Shown here: positions 34,401 to 46,017 of the stretch, one piece after another
Position numbering within the stretch: the stretch's first letter is position 1
Layout: the number at the start of each line of letters is the position of its first letter
NCBI GenBank assembly: GCA_017979445.1
Contig: CM030710.1
Coordinates: forward strand, 18,028,248-18,092,247
Source of the DNA: Akebia trifoliata
Taxonomy: Eukaryota; Streptophyta; Magnoliopsida; Ranunculales; Lardizabalaceae
Direction of reading: 5' to 3'
DNA length: 64,000 nucleotides
Notes under the pieces: generated by a model
What the model was told of the DNA's origin: nothing
The model's input: the letters and a program-made list of their open reading frames with translations, nothing else
The model's database searches: none
Program-made: the position numbers and the translations under genes

Positions 34401-37400
34401 TGTAATACCCTGAGTTTTCATTTGTATCTCGAAGAAAAATAAATAGTGGGATTTTGAGAAAATCTTGAAAGTGGGAGTTAGGGGTAAAATTTTAGGATAT
34501 TTTTAATCATTTTTAATAGAATCTAACCTCACCATTGGATTTAAAATGATCGAAAAACATACTTTAGCCTATAAGCACGCTTAAGTGCGAGTCCAAATAG
34601 AAAAGTTATAAAATCCTCGATTATCGAGTCAAACCAAACTAAAATAGTAACTTTTTGTTAAAGAAAAAATTATTAAGATTTGATTATACCATTGGGTTCA
34701 TAACAAAAAATTATTGAACAAGGACTATTTATTTTTCATTTTTAGAGATCAAGAAGTCAAATTATCATGAAAAACGAAAATAACATCAATTTTAGGGGTC
34801 ATCTCAGGCCAAAAATGTAAATTTTTATTAGAGACAAAGTTTGTAGAAATTGACTATACCATTAGATCCAGAATGAAAAATTAGATAAAATAGAGCATTC
34901 ATTTGTCAGTTTTGGAGTCCGGATGGTCAAGTTAGCGTCGATCAAAACAATAGGTAAAATACCGATTTCGTCCCAAATTTTATATAAATAAAATTTTTAA
35001 TTTTTTTTTTATTCTTTGCCTTGTCCAACCCATCCAAACTAGCCAACTCATTTAAAAAAAAATCATTTTTTTCTTCGATTTTCAACCTCGGATTCTTCGC
35101 AAACCGCTCGCCGTTGACTTCCGTCGTAGAAGAGAAAAAGGTCCGCAGCCTTGACATTTACAAAACCCACCTGTAGACACCTCATTTTTGCACTCGCCTG
35201 ATTAATCAACTCGTCAATCCGATCACAATGGTTTCTAATGATGGATGTCTATTCCAACGTTTTATTTTGTTACCAGATATGTTTCAGAAATCTAGATAAG
35301 GTATCTCGAACTGACAAAACTTTAGAAATCACGTTACGCTAGGAAAATACGACTCTAGAAATATAGAAATCATCATCTTGCAGACCAAAAAGAAGCTTCA
35401 CGATAAAAATCACTAAAAATGATCAAATTACCAAAATACCCCTAACATCAAAACAACCCTAGAGCCTACGTTATGATTAGGAAAACTCATTCAAACACAT
35501 AAAATAATAAATCGAAACCAAATAAATCATTTCGCCAATTTTCACAGAATTTAACAAAATTACGAAAATGCCCCTCATAAAGTTCACGACCATTTCATAA
35601 AAAAACTTCATAACTGACAAAAACCAATATTCCCATCAAATTCCTTACGAAAAACTGATTCCAAAACATCTTGGAACATTAAAAAATGACTTAAAACGTA
35701 AAAAATCCTCTCCGAGGGCAAAACGATAATTTTATAATTTTAATAATTAAAATTTTTAAAATTAATAAGTAAACCATTAAATAATGTAAAGTGAAATATT
35801 AATAAAATTAATTTAAAAATTTTAACTTAAAAATCAACCAATCAGGCTTTTAGGCAAAATTATTGATGGTTGCCAGGATATTTATTCAAGGACTCCTTCT
35901 TTTGGGGGCCTAAAGAATTAAAGATATAATAAAAGAGGGTTCTCCAAAAATTGAAGTCAATCAAGTAAGACTAAAGTCAATCTTAAAGTCAATCAAGTAA
36001 GACTAAAGTCAAGATATTAATAGTCAACCAAGAAAGACTAAAGTCAAAGTATTAAAGTCAATCTCATAAGACTAAAGTCAAAACCCTAAATCAAAACCCT
36101 AATTTAAACTACTCAAGTCAATCTCATAAGACTAAAGTCAAAACTCTAATTAAAACTCTAAAAGAAACCCTAATCAAACCCTAATGCTTCTAAAAAAACT
36201 TTATAAATAGGAACCTCCACACCCTATTTTCGTATAAAAAAAACCCTAGAAAAAATAGGTGAAGAAGCCTCCACAACCTTCCCAAAACCCTAATTTTGAA
36301 TCTCCAACTCCTTACCTAACACCCATACTTCGATTTTAGCCTGAAAAACACTTAGAAACCTTTCAAAAACACCCCAAAAATCCATAACAAATTCGAAACA
36401 TCCAGATCCAAGAAGGAGATACCTTACCTCGGATATCAGAAATCAGATCCGGAGATAAAACGAAGCAAGGAGTACGGTACAAGGAGCAGTTTCACCAGAT
36501 CTGAGGGAATAAAACCTTTGCATATCGAATGTAATATTTTTATTATTTTTTTTATGTAGGTTTCGTCATTAGCAATGTAGTCTTATTTGGGATAAGTAGA
36601 GACCGGCATTGGCCGGATGGGGTTCGTGCCTAACACGTTCCAACCCCGTAATGTGATCCCCGGATTCAGTTTTTTTTTTCTATAGTAGATTAGTTTTTTA
36701 TCCGTTTTAGACTCAGTTTGGTTCCTAGACCATAATAACTAGGTGGCGACTCCCAAACCTCAAGGGTCAAAAGCGGATCCGCACACACCGCGGATCGAGG
36801 GCGCTTTCACCACCCAAGATCCTTTTGTTTCATTTTATCTTTCACCCCAAATCATCATAAATTAGCTGTATATATATACGAGAGTTTTAAAATTTTGACC
36901 TCGGATTTCGCCTATTTCGATGTCAAACCGTCTTCCGTCGCAGAAGGGAGAAATGATGACCGCATCAAGATTTTCAAATCACTAGGTCAGATTCAAAAAT
37001 TAGTTGCTTTGAAATCCAATCCATCTTGATTTTCGCACCGATCCCCTCGATTTTTGTGCACGTTTTTCAATTTCGTCACCTAGAGATAGCAAGGAACTCT
37101 CAATTTCTATTAGTAATCGTAAATTGTGAAAATTATATTTAGGATTTTATAAAAAAATTTGTGGTAAATTTTCAAAAATATAGAATTCAATTGATTATTT
37201 CAAATTCACGCCAGAACTTGCATGTTTGATATGTTTAATTGTATTTTATAAAAAATTATATGTGGGTAGGATATTTCAACGGATCATTTCCTTCAGTTGG
37301 GTCCTGTACACCGTTCGGACCCCGTTTTGATCTAAGTTTTGTACTTTTTCAATGTTATTGATAAAAATAAATTTTATAATTAAAAAAATAATTTAATATT

Positions 37401-39038
37401 CAATGAACTCAAATTGAGTTGATGAATATCAGAAAGTGGATATATTGTTTGAAAGATTGAAAACGGTAAAAATCGAAAAAAGGAAAAAAGGGTATGAAAT
37501 AGTAAAATATCAAAGTCACACTCGAGGGGTGATATCTGCATCTTACATTGTTATGTTGTGTGTAGGTTGGTGAACGGATATCCAGGGATAATGTTACTGG
37601 TTGCATGTTTATTTACTTTCTATTAGCGCGAGGCGCTGTTTACTTTTCCGTTCTATTATTTATTTTAGGCCGTGTGGCCACACTTGCATGGTAGGAAACT
37701 GAATATCCATTCTCAATCTTGTATTATTAATTTCTCTTTTGTTTTCAAATGAAAATAATATATATATATATATATATGTAGCTATTTTGTGAGTTGTTAA
37801 AGAGTCTGTAAATGCCTTAAGGGATAGTGCGTCATATCTCCGGAGTGGTGTACTATCCTGGGATGTACGGTAGGAACTACTAAGCTCATACGTGGTATGG
37901 GACGCGTATGAGAATGGAGTTATAACTGGAATTCGGGTTATTCATCTCTATCTTTACTAGTAAATTTGTAATATAAAGGTGGTCATATATGAATGGTTTG
38001 TATATTTGGGAATCACATGCATGCCTGATAGGCATAGACGAAGAAGATTAGTCAGTGATCACTAACAATCTATAGTAGTCGAACGTTCTGACATATTGAA
38101 AAGAGACCCATTGCTTACAGTCACGTCAAACGGCCATCCTGAGCCGGATAAATGGTCTTATAAGTGTGGTAAACAACGACCAGCCACAAAATCAGGAACT
38201 AATAGTTTATTATGAAACATCATGTCTCGACTGAGAGTGATCCAGTCGTGAATCCCAACTCTCAAATTTTATTACTCCACCATTGTGTATTATGTATCTG
38301 TTATCTTATTTTGACATATAAAATGAAATGTGTGTTTAATATTTCCATTTGATTAATTAGATTTATATAAGAAAAGAAAATGTTATAGTGAGTACTGTTG
38401 ATCGATGTAATGTGAGTTTTAAAATATTTAATTGCTTATCCCTGGCTATATGTACCAGTTAATCGTAATGCTTTTGTAAAATTTTACAGATTTTAAAATG
38501 ATTTAGTATGCTTATTCGTTCATGTTAGAAGAGGTTATTGGCAGAAATTATGTTCTTCCTTACTGGATTGGTACTCACCTTTTCCTTATCTATATTTTTT
38601 TAGTTTCAAATTCGAAGCTTGGTGAGGTAGGTGTAGAAGACTAGTGAGAATCATTTGGTGGGTCAGATAGACAGTTAGAGTTCGTCACTTGGTGAGTATT
38701 GGGGTTATAGCCCCCAATGGTGTCGATTGTTCAAAAGTAATAGATTTTGTTATGAGCGTTAGGACTTTTGTTAGAGTGAGAAATTTTTGTATAGTCCGGT
38801 GTATAAATTTCTTCTTCCGCACTCTGATTTATCATACATTACTAGATGTATATAGGCTTCCGCTAGTATTATATTTTGTTTTGTTCATATACAGGATTGT
38901 ATGTCGTTTATCATGTGCAGGTTGAACGCCTTAGAATACTAACATAAACAGAGGAGACCATGCTGAAATTTCGAGGTGCTACCTAGTACCTCGAGATCTG
39001 ACATGGGGATTTGTGTTAGTATTATGCGGGGTGCCACA
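34401..39038 (+). repeat. 3' LTR of L, interrupted by a solo Ogre LTR
   Basis: Native parts 34401-35171 and 36815-39038. Followed by ACACG and reverse-strand copia. AT microsatellite at about 37757-37778, longer than in the 5' LTR. By eye the two LTRs differ by several percent, so L is older than E4. Confidence 0.9.
35172..36809 (+). repeat. Solo Ogre LTR inside the 3' LTR of L, TSD CCACC
   Basis: TGTAGACACC...GGGCGCTTTCA flanked by CCACC at 35167-35171 and 36810-36814. The other L LTR shows the uninterrupted target near 29550 (AAACCCACCCAAGATCC), which proves the insertion site. TATA box near 36202. Confidence 0.96.
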
Positions 39039-40085
39039 ACACGACCAGTGTTCTTGATTAATTTGATACTAGGATCCATAGGGGTAGGGGCAGGTTTATG
39101 ATTAAAATGACCATATTTCTTCAAAATTGTCTCAATATAATGAGATTGTGACAAAACCATTGCATTGTCTTTCCTTAGGATTTTAATTCCTAGCATTACG
39201 TCAGCCTCCCCCTAAATCTTTAATATCAAAATTAGTAGATAAAAACCTTTTGGTTTCTTCTACACATTCAATGTTAGTTCCAAAGATTAACATGTCATCA
39301 ACATAGAGACAAATAATAACACCAACATTATTTTCAAATTTGCAGTAAATACACTTGTCAGCATCATTTACTTTGAAACCATGAGATAAGACTATTTTAT
39401 CAAATTTCTCAAGCCATTGAAGATGAGCTTGCTTTAAACCATAAAGAGATTTAATAAGTTTGCAAACTTTATTTTCTTGACCAGGTTTAACAAAACCTTC
39501 TGGTTACTCCATATAAATTTTTTTTTCTAAATCACCATTTAGAAAAGCTGTTTTTACATCCATTTGATGGACAACCATTTTATGAATGGAAGCAAGAGAA
39601 ATAAGTATTCGAATAAACGATATCCGAGTTACTGGAGCATATGTATCAAAATAGTCTATCCCGTGTCTCTATTTAAAGCCTTTAGCAATTAATCTAGCTT
39701 TAAACTTATTTATTGATCCATCTGCATTCAATTTTTTCTTAAAAATCCATTTATACCCTATAGGTTTCACACCTGGGGGTAAATCTGAGAGAACCCAAGT
39801 CTGATTAGAAATAATCGAATTCATCTCATCATTAATAGTTTCTTTACAAAATAATGAATCTCTATAGTTCATAACCTCAGAAAATGTAGAGGGTTCATCT
39901 CTCTCTATATTTAATAAGAACCTAGTAATATTCTTGACTTCATATTTATCTCCTTCAACAAGATAAACTAGAAAGTCAGGTCCAAATGTGCGTTCAACTC
40001 TAGCTCTCTTACTTTTCCTAGGTTCAAGATATTGTTGATCAGAACTTGGGTCACTACTAGTGTTATCTTGACTAGGTTAATGAAT
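39039..40085 (-). pseudogene. copia reverse transcriptase, degenerate
   Basis: Reads, in order on the reverse strand, an N-terminal RT block (IISNQTWVLSDLPPGVKPIG, KARLIAKGF), GIDYFDTYAPVTR, QMDVKTAFLNG, the catalytic YVDDM at about 39306-39291, and LGIKILRKDN near the end. In-frame stops interrupt it (for example after AKGFK and in the PEGF block). It is cut at 39039 by L and resumes at 28778. The family's RT normally continues into RNase H, which agrees with that fragment. Confidence 0.88.
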
Positions 40086-40994
40086 CTATTTAGGAATAGA
40101 ATTTTTAGAAATTGGATCATAAGGATTTGATTTAGTCAAATTCTCAAAAAATTTTACATCTATAGATTCAATGATATCACCAGTTTCCAGATCTAAAAAA
40201 TGATAAGTTAGGCTATTCTGAGAATAACCAATAAACACACACTTGTAGATTCTAACTCCTATCTTTGGTCTCTTGGGACTGGATTTTCTTACATAGACAA
40301 GACACCTCCACACTTTGAGACGATGAAGATTAAGCTTCCTTTTGAACCAGAGTTCATAAGGTGTAACATTATTTTTCTTTGTTAGAATTCTTTTCAAAAT
40401 ATAACAAGCAGAAAGAATTGCTTCACCCACTAACGAGTAAGATAATCCTAAACTAATAATCATAGCATTTATCATTTCAATTAAGGTTCTATTCTTTCTT
40501 TCTACAACTTCATTTTGTTGCGGCATGTAAGGAGCTGTAACTTGATAGATAATGCCATGAGTTTCACAAAACTTAATGAACTCATTTGGATAGTATTCAC
40601 CACCCCTATCAGAATGTAGAATCTTAATTTTATGGTTAAGTTGATTTTCAAAATATCTATTGCCTCCACGTGTTTTTCATAATCTTAATCTCAAAAACTT
40701 CATCTTTAGTTTTCATTAAATAAATATATGCGTACCTTAAGTAATCATCAATGAAGGTAACAAAATATCTATTGCCTCCACGTGTTTTACTATTAAGGTC
40801 GCATACATCACTATGATAAACTCTAAGATAGTAGAAGTTCTTTCAATAGATTTAAAGGATTTTCTAGTTATCTTAGATTGAGTACAGGTTTGACATTTAT
40901 AAATATTCTCTAAGTTACACTTAGGAATAAGTCCTAGATTATTTATACATTTAATTGAACCATAATTAACGTGTCCTAATCTACCATGCCACAA
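40086..40994 (-). pseudogene. copia integrase, degenerate
   Basis: From the 40994 end: the pre-integrase zinc region (MWHGRLGHVNY...CQTCTQSK), a core fragment with GGNRYFVTFIDDY, a damaged stretch near 40620-40780, SDRGGEY, then PQQNEVVERKNRTL, which carries the catalytic Glu, and the C-terminal part down to 40086. A 28-base string (CAAAATATCTATTGCCTCCA...) occurs twice, near 40652 and 40760, the second use replacing normal core sequence. Cannot encode a working enzyme. Confidence 0.85.
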
Positions 40995-41041
40995 ACATAA
41001 TGAATCAACAATATATACAAAATAGAAGAAATTTCATTATC

Positions 41042-41458
41042 TCAATTTAGGCGTATTATGCCATTACAAGAATAACCATGTCCCACAAATTCATTGTTCT
41101 TGGACAAGGTAAGTCGATCTGATTCATACACAAGCTTGAAACCTGATTTATTAAGCAGGTCTCTTGTCACGAGATTCTTAGAGAGTTCTGGAACATGGTA
41201 AACATTAAAAATAAGTACAGTTTTTCCAGAAGTGAATCTAAGACCTACAGTCCCAACTCCGAGAATGTTGGAAAGAGAACCGTTAGCCATTTTCACTTTT
41301 GTACCTTCACCACAAGGTTCATATCTTATGTAGAGAATTCTATTATTACAGAAGTGATCTGTTGCTCCAGTGTCAACCCACAAATCACTTTTGTTTGACA
41401 CAACATTTGTAAGTGAACAAGTATGGGAAACTATTACAACCATTAGTTCCTCTATCAC
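41042..41458 (-). pseudogene. copia protease region
   Basis: An open stretch of 138 codons containing WVDTGATDHFC, the usual copia aspartic protease active site (DTGA), followed by NVYHVPELSKNL and SCNGIIRLN, leading toward the pre-integrase region. The active-site residues are intact but the neighbouring domains are broken, so it is classed as part of a dead copy. Confidence 0.88.
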
Positions 41459-41497
41459 TACTGTATTTGCTTATTTCTTAAATTCCTTCTTTCGATG

Positions 41498-42104
41498 TCA
41501 GCATTCTTGTGCATAATGACCAGGCTTATTACAATAAAAACACTTGCTATTTTTCTTCTTGTTTTTATTAGATTTCTTCTTGAAGGAGGAAGTTTTATTA
41601 GGTTTTAACCTAAAATCAACTTTCTTGGGCTTATCACCTTCAATCAAGTTAACTTTGGTTTTTTCTATTTCTTCATCTTTATGTTCTCTATTACGAACAT
41701 CTTCTTCTATATGAAGGTGACATTGTACAGATTCTAAAGTATACTTCTTCTCCTCATGCTTCATCTTCTTCTTGTAACTTTTTCAAGATTGAGAAAGCTT
41801 TGATATGATAGCTCCCACTTGAAAATCTTTTAGAAGATCGATTCCAACAATCTTAAGATCCCCAACGATTAATTGAAGTTCATGTAGTTGTGACAGAACC
41901 GGTTTGTCGTTGGACATCTTAAACTCAAAATAATTACTAATAGAAATTTTTGATTACTTGCCTCTTCTATTTTGTATTTATTTTCCAGGGCTTTCCAGAG
42001 ATCTTTGGCTGAGTTGACTGTACGGTAGATATCATATATCGAATTGGAGAGAGCATTGAGAATGTATTTTTTGCATAGAAAATCATCCGCCTTTTGTTTC
42101 TTAC
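41498..42104 (-). pseudogene. copia gag, C-terminal two thirds
   Basis: KKQKADDFLCKKYILNAL near 42095 belongs to the copia gag core (UBN2-type), AKDLWKALENKYKIEEA follows, and CFYCNKPGHYAQEC (C-x2-C-x4-H-x4-C) near 41545-41500 is the nucleocapsid zinc knuckle. Frameshifts separate them. E4 interrupts this gene between 42104 and 59810; the N-terminus is at 60015. Confidence 0.88.
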
Positions 42105-43841
42105 TGTAGACACCCCATTTTTGCATCCGCCTGATTAATCAACTCGTCAACCCGATCGCAAGGATTCCCAATGATGGATGTGTATTCCGTTGCTTTATTT
42201 TGTTACCAGATATGTTTCAGAAATCCAGATGAGGTATCTCGAATTGACAAAACCTTAGAAACCACGCTACGCTAGGAAAATACGACCCCAGAAACATAGA
42301 AATCATCATCTTGTAGACCAAAAAGAAGCTTCACGATAAAAATCACTAAAAATTGATCAAATTACCAAAATACCCCTGACATCAAAACAACCCTAGAGCC
42401 TACGTTACGCTTAGGAAAACTCTCTCGAACACATAAAATAACAAATCGGAACCAAATAGATCATTTTACCAATTTTAACAGAATTTGACAAAATTACGAA
42501 AATGCCCCTCATAAAGTTCACAATCATTTCACATAAAAATTTCATAAATGACACAAACCAACATTCTCATTGAATTCCTTACGAAAAACCGATTCTAAAA
42601 CATCCTAGAACATCAAAAACTGACTTAAAACGTGAAAAGTCCTCTCCGGGGGCAAAACGGTAATTTCACAATTTTCATGATAAAAAATTCCGAAATTAAT
42701 GAATAAAATATGAAATAATTAAATTTAAACATTAATGAAATTAATTTAAAATTTTGAATCTAAAAAATCAATCAATCGGGCTCTTAGGCAAAATTGTTGA
42801 GGGTTCATGGGACATTTCTTTAAGGACCCCTCCATTTGGGGGTCCAAAGAATTAAAAATATTTTAGAGGAGGGATTCTCCAAAAATCAAAGTAAATCAAG
42901 CAAGACTAAGGTCAAGGTATTAAAGTCAATCGAGTGAGACTACAGTCAAAATTAAAGTCAATTAAGCAAGACTGAAGTCAAGATATTGAAAGTCAATCAA
43001 TTAAGACCAAAGTCAAAACATTAAAAGTCAATCAAATAAGACCAAAAGTCATAATAGAGATCTAATTAAATAATAACTCTATCTAATAGAGTTCTAACTT
43101 AAAAACAATTCTACCTAAAACAATTTGAATTAAAACACAATTCTACCTAAAACAATTCTAATTAAAACACAATTCTACCTAAAATAATTTTAACTAAAAC
43201 ACAACTCTAATTAAAAGATCTCTAATTAAACACTAACTCTAACCAAATCAACCCTAAAAAACATCTATAAATAGAGGTGCTCACACCCTATTTTCGTATC
43301 AAATAATAAACCCTAAGATAAGTAGGTCTAGAAGCTCTCCTAGCCCCCCATAAACCCTAGTTTTGGAGCCCCAACTCCTTAGCTAACATCCCTCCTTCAA
43401 TTTTAGTCTAGAAAACACCCAAAAGTCTTCTAAAAACATCCCCAAATCCACAACGAACTTGAAGAGTTCAGATTCAAAAACAAGGAGATACCTTGCCTTG
43501 GAGATCCAAAGTCAAATCCGGAAGCAGAACGAAGCAAGGGAGCACGGTCCTTGCCATCGGAAAGGTAAACCTTTTATTTTTATTTATTTTTATCTAGGTT
43601 TTAGCAATGTAATTTACTTGGGAATTTAGTAGAGACCGGCTTTGGCCGGGCGGGGTTGGTGCCTAACACCTTCCAATCCCGTAACATGATCCCCGAATTT
43701 AGTTTTTTTTTTGGTTTTAGATTAGTTTTTATCCGTTTAGAGTCATTGATCGGTTCCTAGACCGTAATAACTAGGTGGCGACTCCCAAACCTCAAGGGTC
43801 AAAAGCGGATCCGCGCACCCCGCGGATCGAGGGCGCTTTCA
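42105..43841 (+). repeat. 5' LTR of E4, 1737 bp
   Basis: TGTAGACACC...GGGCGCTTTCA. Compared with the 3' LTR it lacks 38 bases near 43553 (after CACGGT) and shows about ten transitions and one 1-base indel in its first 760 bp. U3 carries AAAGTCAATC..GAGACTA-type and AACACAATTCTACCTAAAACAA repeats upstream of the TATA box. Confidence 0.97.
43266..43274 (+). promoter_or_regulatory. TATA box of the E4 5' LTR promoter
   Basis: TATAAATAG in the context CTATAAATAGAGGTGCTCACACCC. The same box and context recur in every Ogre LTR of the window, about 575 bp before the LTR end here. It marks the likely U3/R boundary and drives the genomic RNA. Confidence 0.8.
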
Positions 43842-43842
43842 G

Positions 43843-43860
43843 TGGCGACTCCGCTGGGGA
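43843..43860 (+). other. Primer-binding site of E4
   Basis: TGGCGACTCCGCTGGGGA, two bases after the LTR. It fits the tRNA-Arg primer type reported for Ogre elements; the tRNA assignment rests on knowledge of the family, not on a search. Confidence 0.85.
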
Positions 43861-45531
43861 CCTTGAGGATCAAACTTGAAAAACCCCGAGTATAGGAACG
43901 TTGCCAATGACCTAGTTTTTATTTATTTATTTGTTTATTTTTATTTTTTGATCCTATCTAATTTTTAGTTAGTTTTTTATTATTCGTTTATCTTTTGTTT
44001 ATATATTGGTGGGCTTAATCATTAATTTCGGTTCAACTTTGAATACATTATTCCAGCGTATTTTTATTTTCATATAGTTCAATCGAGAGTCACGTGGGGT
44101 GATTTTAAATAATACCAAATTTTAACGGATACCTTGTTGAGAGTAACGATCATTGAGGATGAAATAATGAAACGAAAAGGGTTTCTTTTTTAAGGCATGT
44201 CGATCCATGTGTGTATGGATAACGAAAGATTTTTTTTTAGAAACATGGCTATATGTTACTTGATGATGCTTTTAAAAAAGAATAAGAGATTTTCTTTTTT
44301 TCTTCTTTTCTTTTTTTTTATTTGCTTAGTACCTAGGTGTTTAATTTTTTTTAGGCAAGACATGCTGCCCTTTGGCAGCATATAGGAAGTAGTAAAGTAA
44401 AAATAATTAAAATTAAAAAAAAAAAAAAAAAAAAATCGACTTTTTTGAGGTTCTGTCGACAGAAAAACTTGCTGGAATAGAGGTGTGCCATAAATAATAC
44501 GATTTCCTTACGATTTACACACCATCTCAACATTGAGAGGGCGCTGGTGGGTTTGGTGTGCTCCTAAAAAAGGTATTATTTTCATTTCGGCACATCATCT
44601 TCCCAAGATGATAAACGACTGGGTTTAACGCCGGATGAACTCCTCTATCTGCTGTATCGATTGGAATGTCGGCCCCATCCATGAAGATTTTGATTAGGAT
44701 CGTTGATTTCTGTTGATTCAAAGGATAGTTTTTTTAAAAGAGAACCGATTCAAACGTGATGATCTCATCGTCCTCAATGGAAATTGACTGGTTCGAACCA
44801 GAAACCGATCGGTTCAACCACTCAAAACCTTTCGATTTAAACGAATATGATCCCAGCCTTTAAAGAAAACTCGGGTTTCTTTTCTGAAAATTTGGAATCA
44901 TCAAGGGACAGTTCATAGGGAATTTTCATCGCAGCAAGATGAGATGGAAGTTTATCCTCATGAAACTCCATGACTGCAACTCGGATATTTTATGTACTCT
45001 CTGCGTTTTTTTGATTAACTTTGTCCGAGTTATCTGTTATATCTCTTTGGTGCTCTCGGTTCTGGATAACCAATAACGTTAATGGCCAAATATCGAGTTG
45101 GTAACAGTGGCCCTGTTGTTTTAAAACAGCACCTAAGGCTGATCTCGACGCTGGTATACCGTTATAGGCTGATCTCGACGATTTGCCTGCTGATCTACCT
45201 TCTGATCTCGACGACTAACTTTCTGATCTCGACGACTAATCTTCTGATCTCGACGTTTAACCTGCTGATCTCGACGATTATGTTACTGTTATAGGGTGAT
45301 CTCGACGTTGAGCTCGACGTTGAGCTGCTGTTGAGCTCGACGTTATCCTGCTGTTTTAAAACAGCAAGGCCGATCTCGACATGTGCTACCAGCGGCATAT
45401 GAGTTGCTGCACTGTACTATTGGGTTTTAAATCAATTTTTTTTTTTAAAAAAAAAGGAAATTAATTTGTTTCTAAAATCAAAATAAAAAAAGATTGGAGA
45501 TTTTCTTTTCATAAAAAAAAAAGGGGGAGTT

Positions 45532-45564
<33 letters not shown>

Positions 45565-46017
45565 AACAAAGTCATTTTCTAAATGTTACCAATAGCAACA
45601 TATATGCAAGTTTTCTTTGTTTTGTTTTTTGAATTTCCTTGATTGGGCTCAATTTGTTTTTAAAAAAAAAAAAATGAATAAAACCATCCTCTTATTTCAT
45701 TGATCATCATCATACCCTTAATCCGGAATTCTTAGAAATTTTGAATTATCTTTTGGTCACCCCAAAGCACCCTTGATTGGACTATAAAATTTGCAATGAT
45801 CGGGTCTAATTGATTGCCACATACCGTATATGTGCATGTTTAAATCGTGAACCGGACCATATTATTGATTCATGATGATTGCCTATTTAATGTGCTATAA
45901 TGTCATTGGGAATACATGTTTGATGTTGGTCATAATGTTGATCATGATTAAATGTTTATGTGATTGGAATGATGCTTAGATCCATATAATTCATGTTATA
46001 ATGATTAGTTTGATTGG
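43861..46017 (+). other. E4 variable 5' leader
   Basis: Non-coding. A strong hairpin, ATGCTGCC (44362-44369) with GGCAGCAT (44374-44381), stands where E2 has TGCTGTT/AACAGCA. Then comes a block (about 44520-45430) unlike E1 and E2, which includes a short tandem repeat, and long A/T homopolymers near 45440-45560. Similarity to E2 returns near 45710. Confidence 0.6.
45124..45380 (+). repeat. Short tandem repeat based on CTGATCTCGACG, bracketed by palindromes
   Basis: About ten copies of GATCTCGACG or GAGCTCGACG, several at 21-bp spacing, so one frame reads LISTTN-like repeats. Palindromic TTGTTTTAAAACAG (about 45115-45128) and GCTGTTTTAAAACAGC (about 45351-45366) stand at the two ends. Absent from E1-E3. 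Confidence 0.75.

Larger units (their letters stand above)
28779..39038 (+). mobile_element. L: coding-less element with 3-kb LTRs (LARD-like, chromovirus-style ends)
   Basis: LTRs 28779-31784 (3006 bp) and 34401-39038 (about 2995 bp after removing a solo Ogre LTR and its duplication) flank only about 0.86 kb of native internal DNA. A Met-tRNA-like PBS follows the first LTR and GGGGGGAGAA precedes the second. No gag or pol is detectable. Flanks GCACG and ACACG differ by one base, a decayed 5-bp duplication inside copia. The 3' end context (GACGAAATTTTTATTTTGG then TGTAATACCC) is typical of Del/Tekay-type gypsy elements, which suggests the helper family. Confidence 0.88.
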
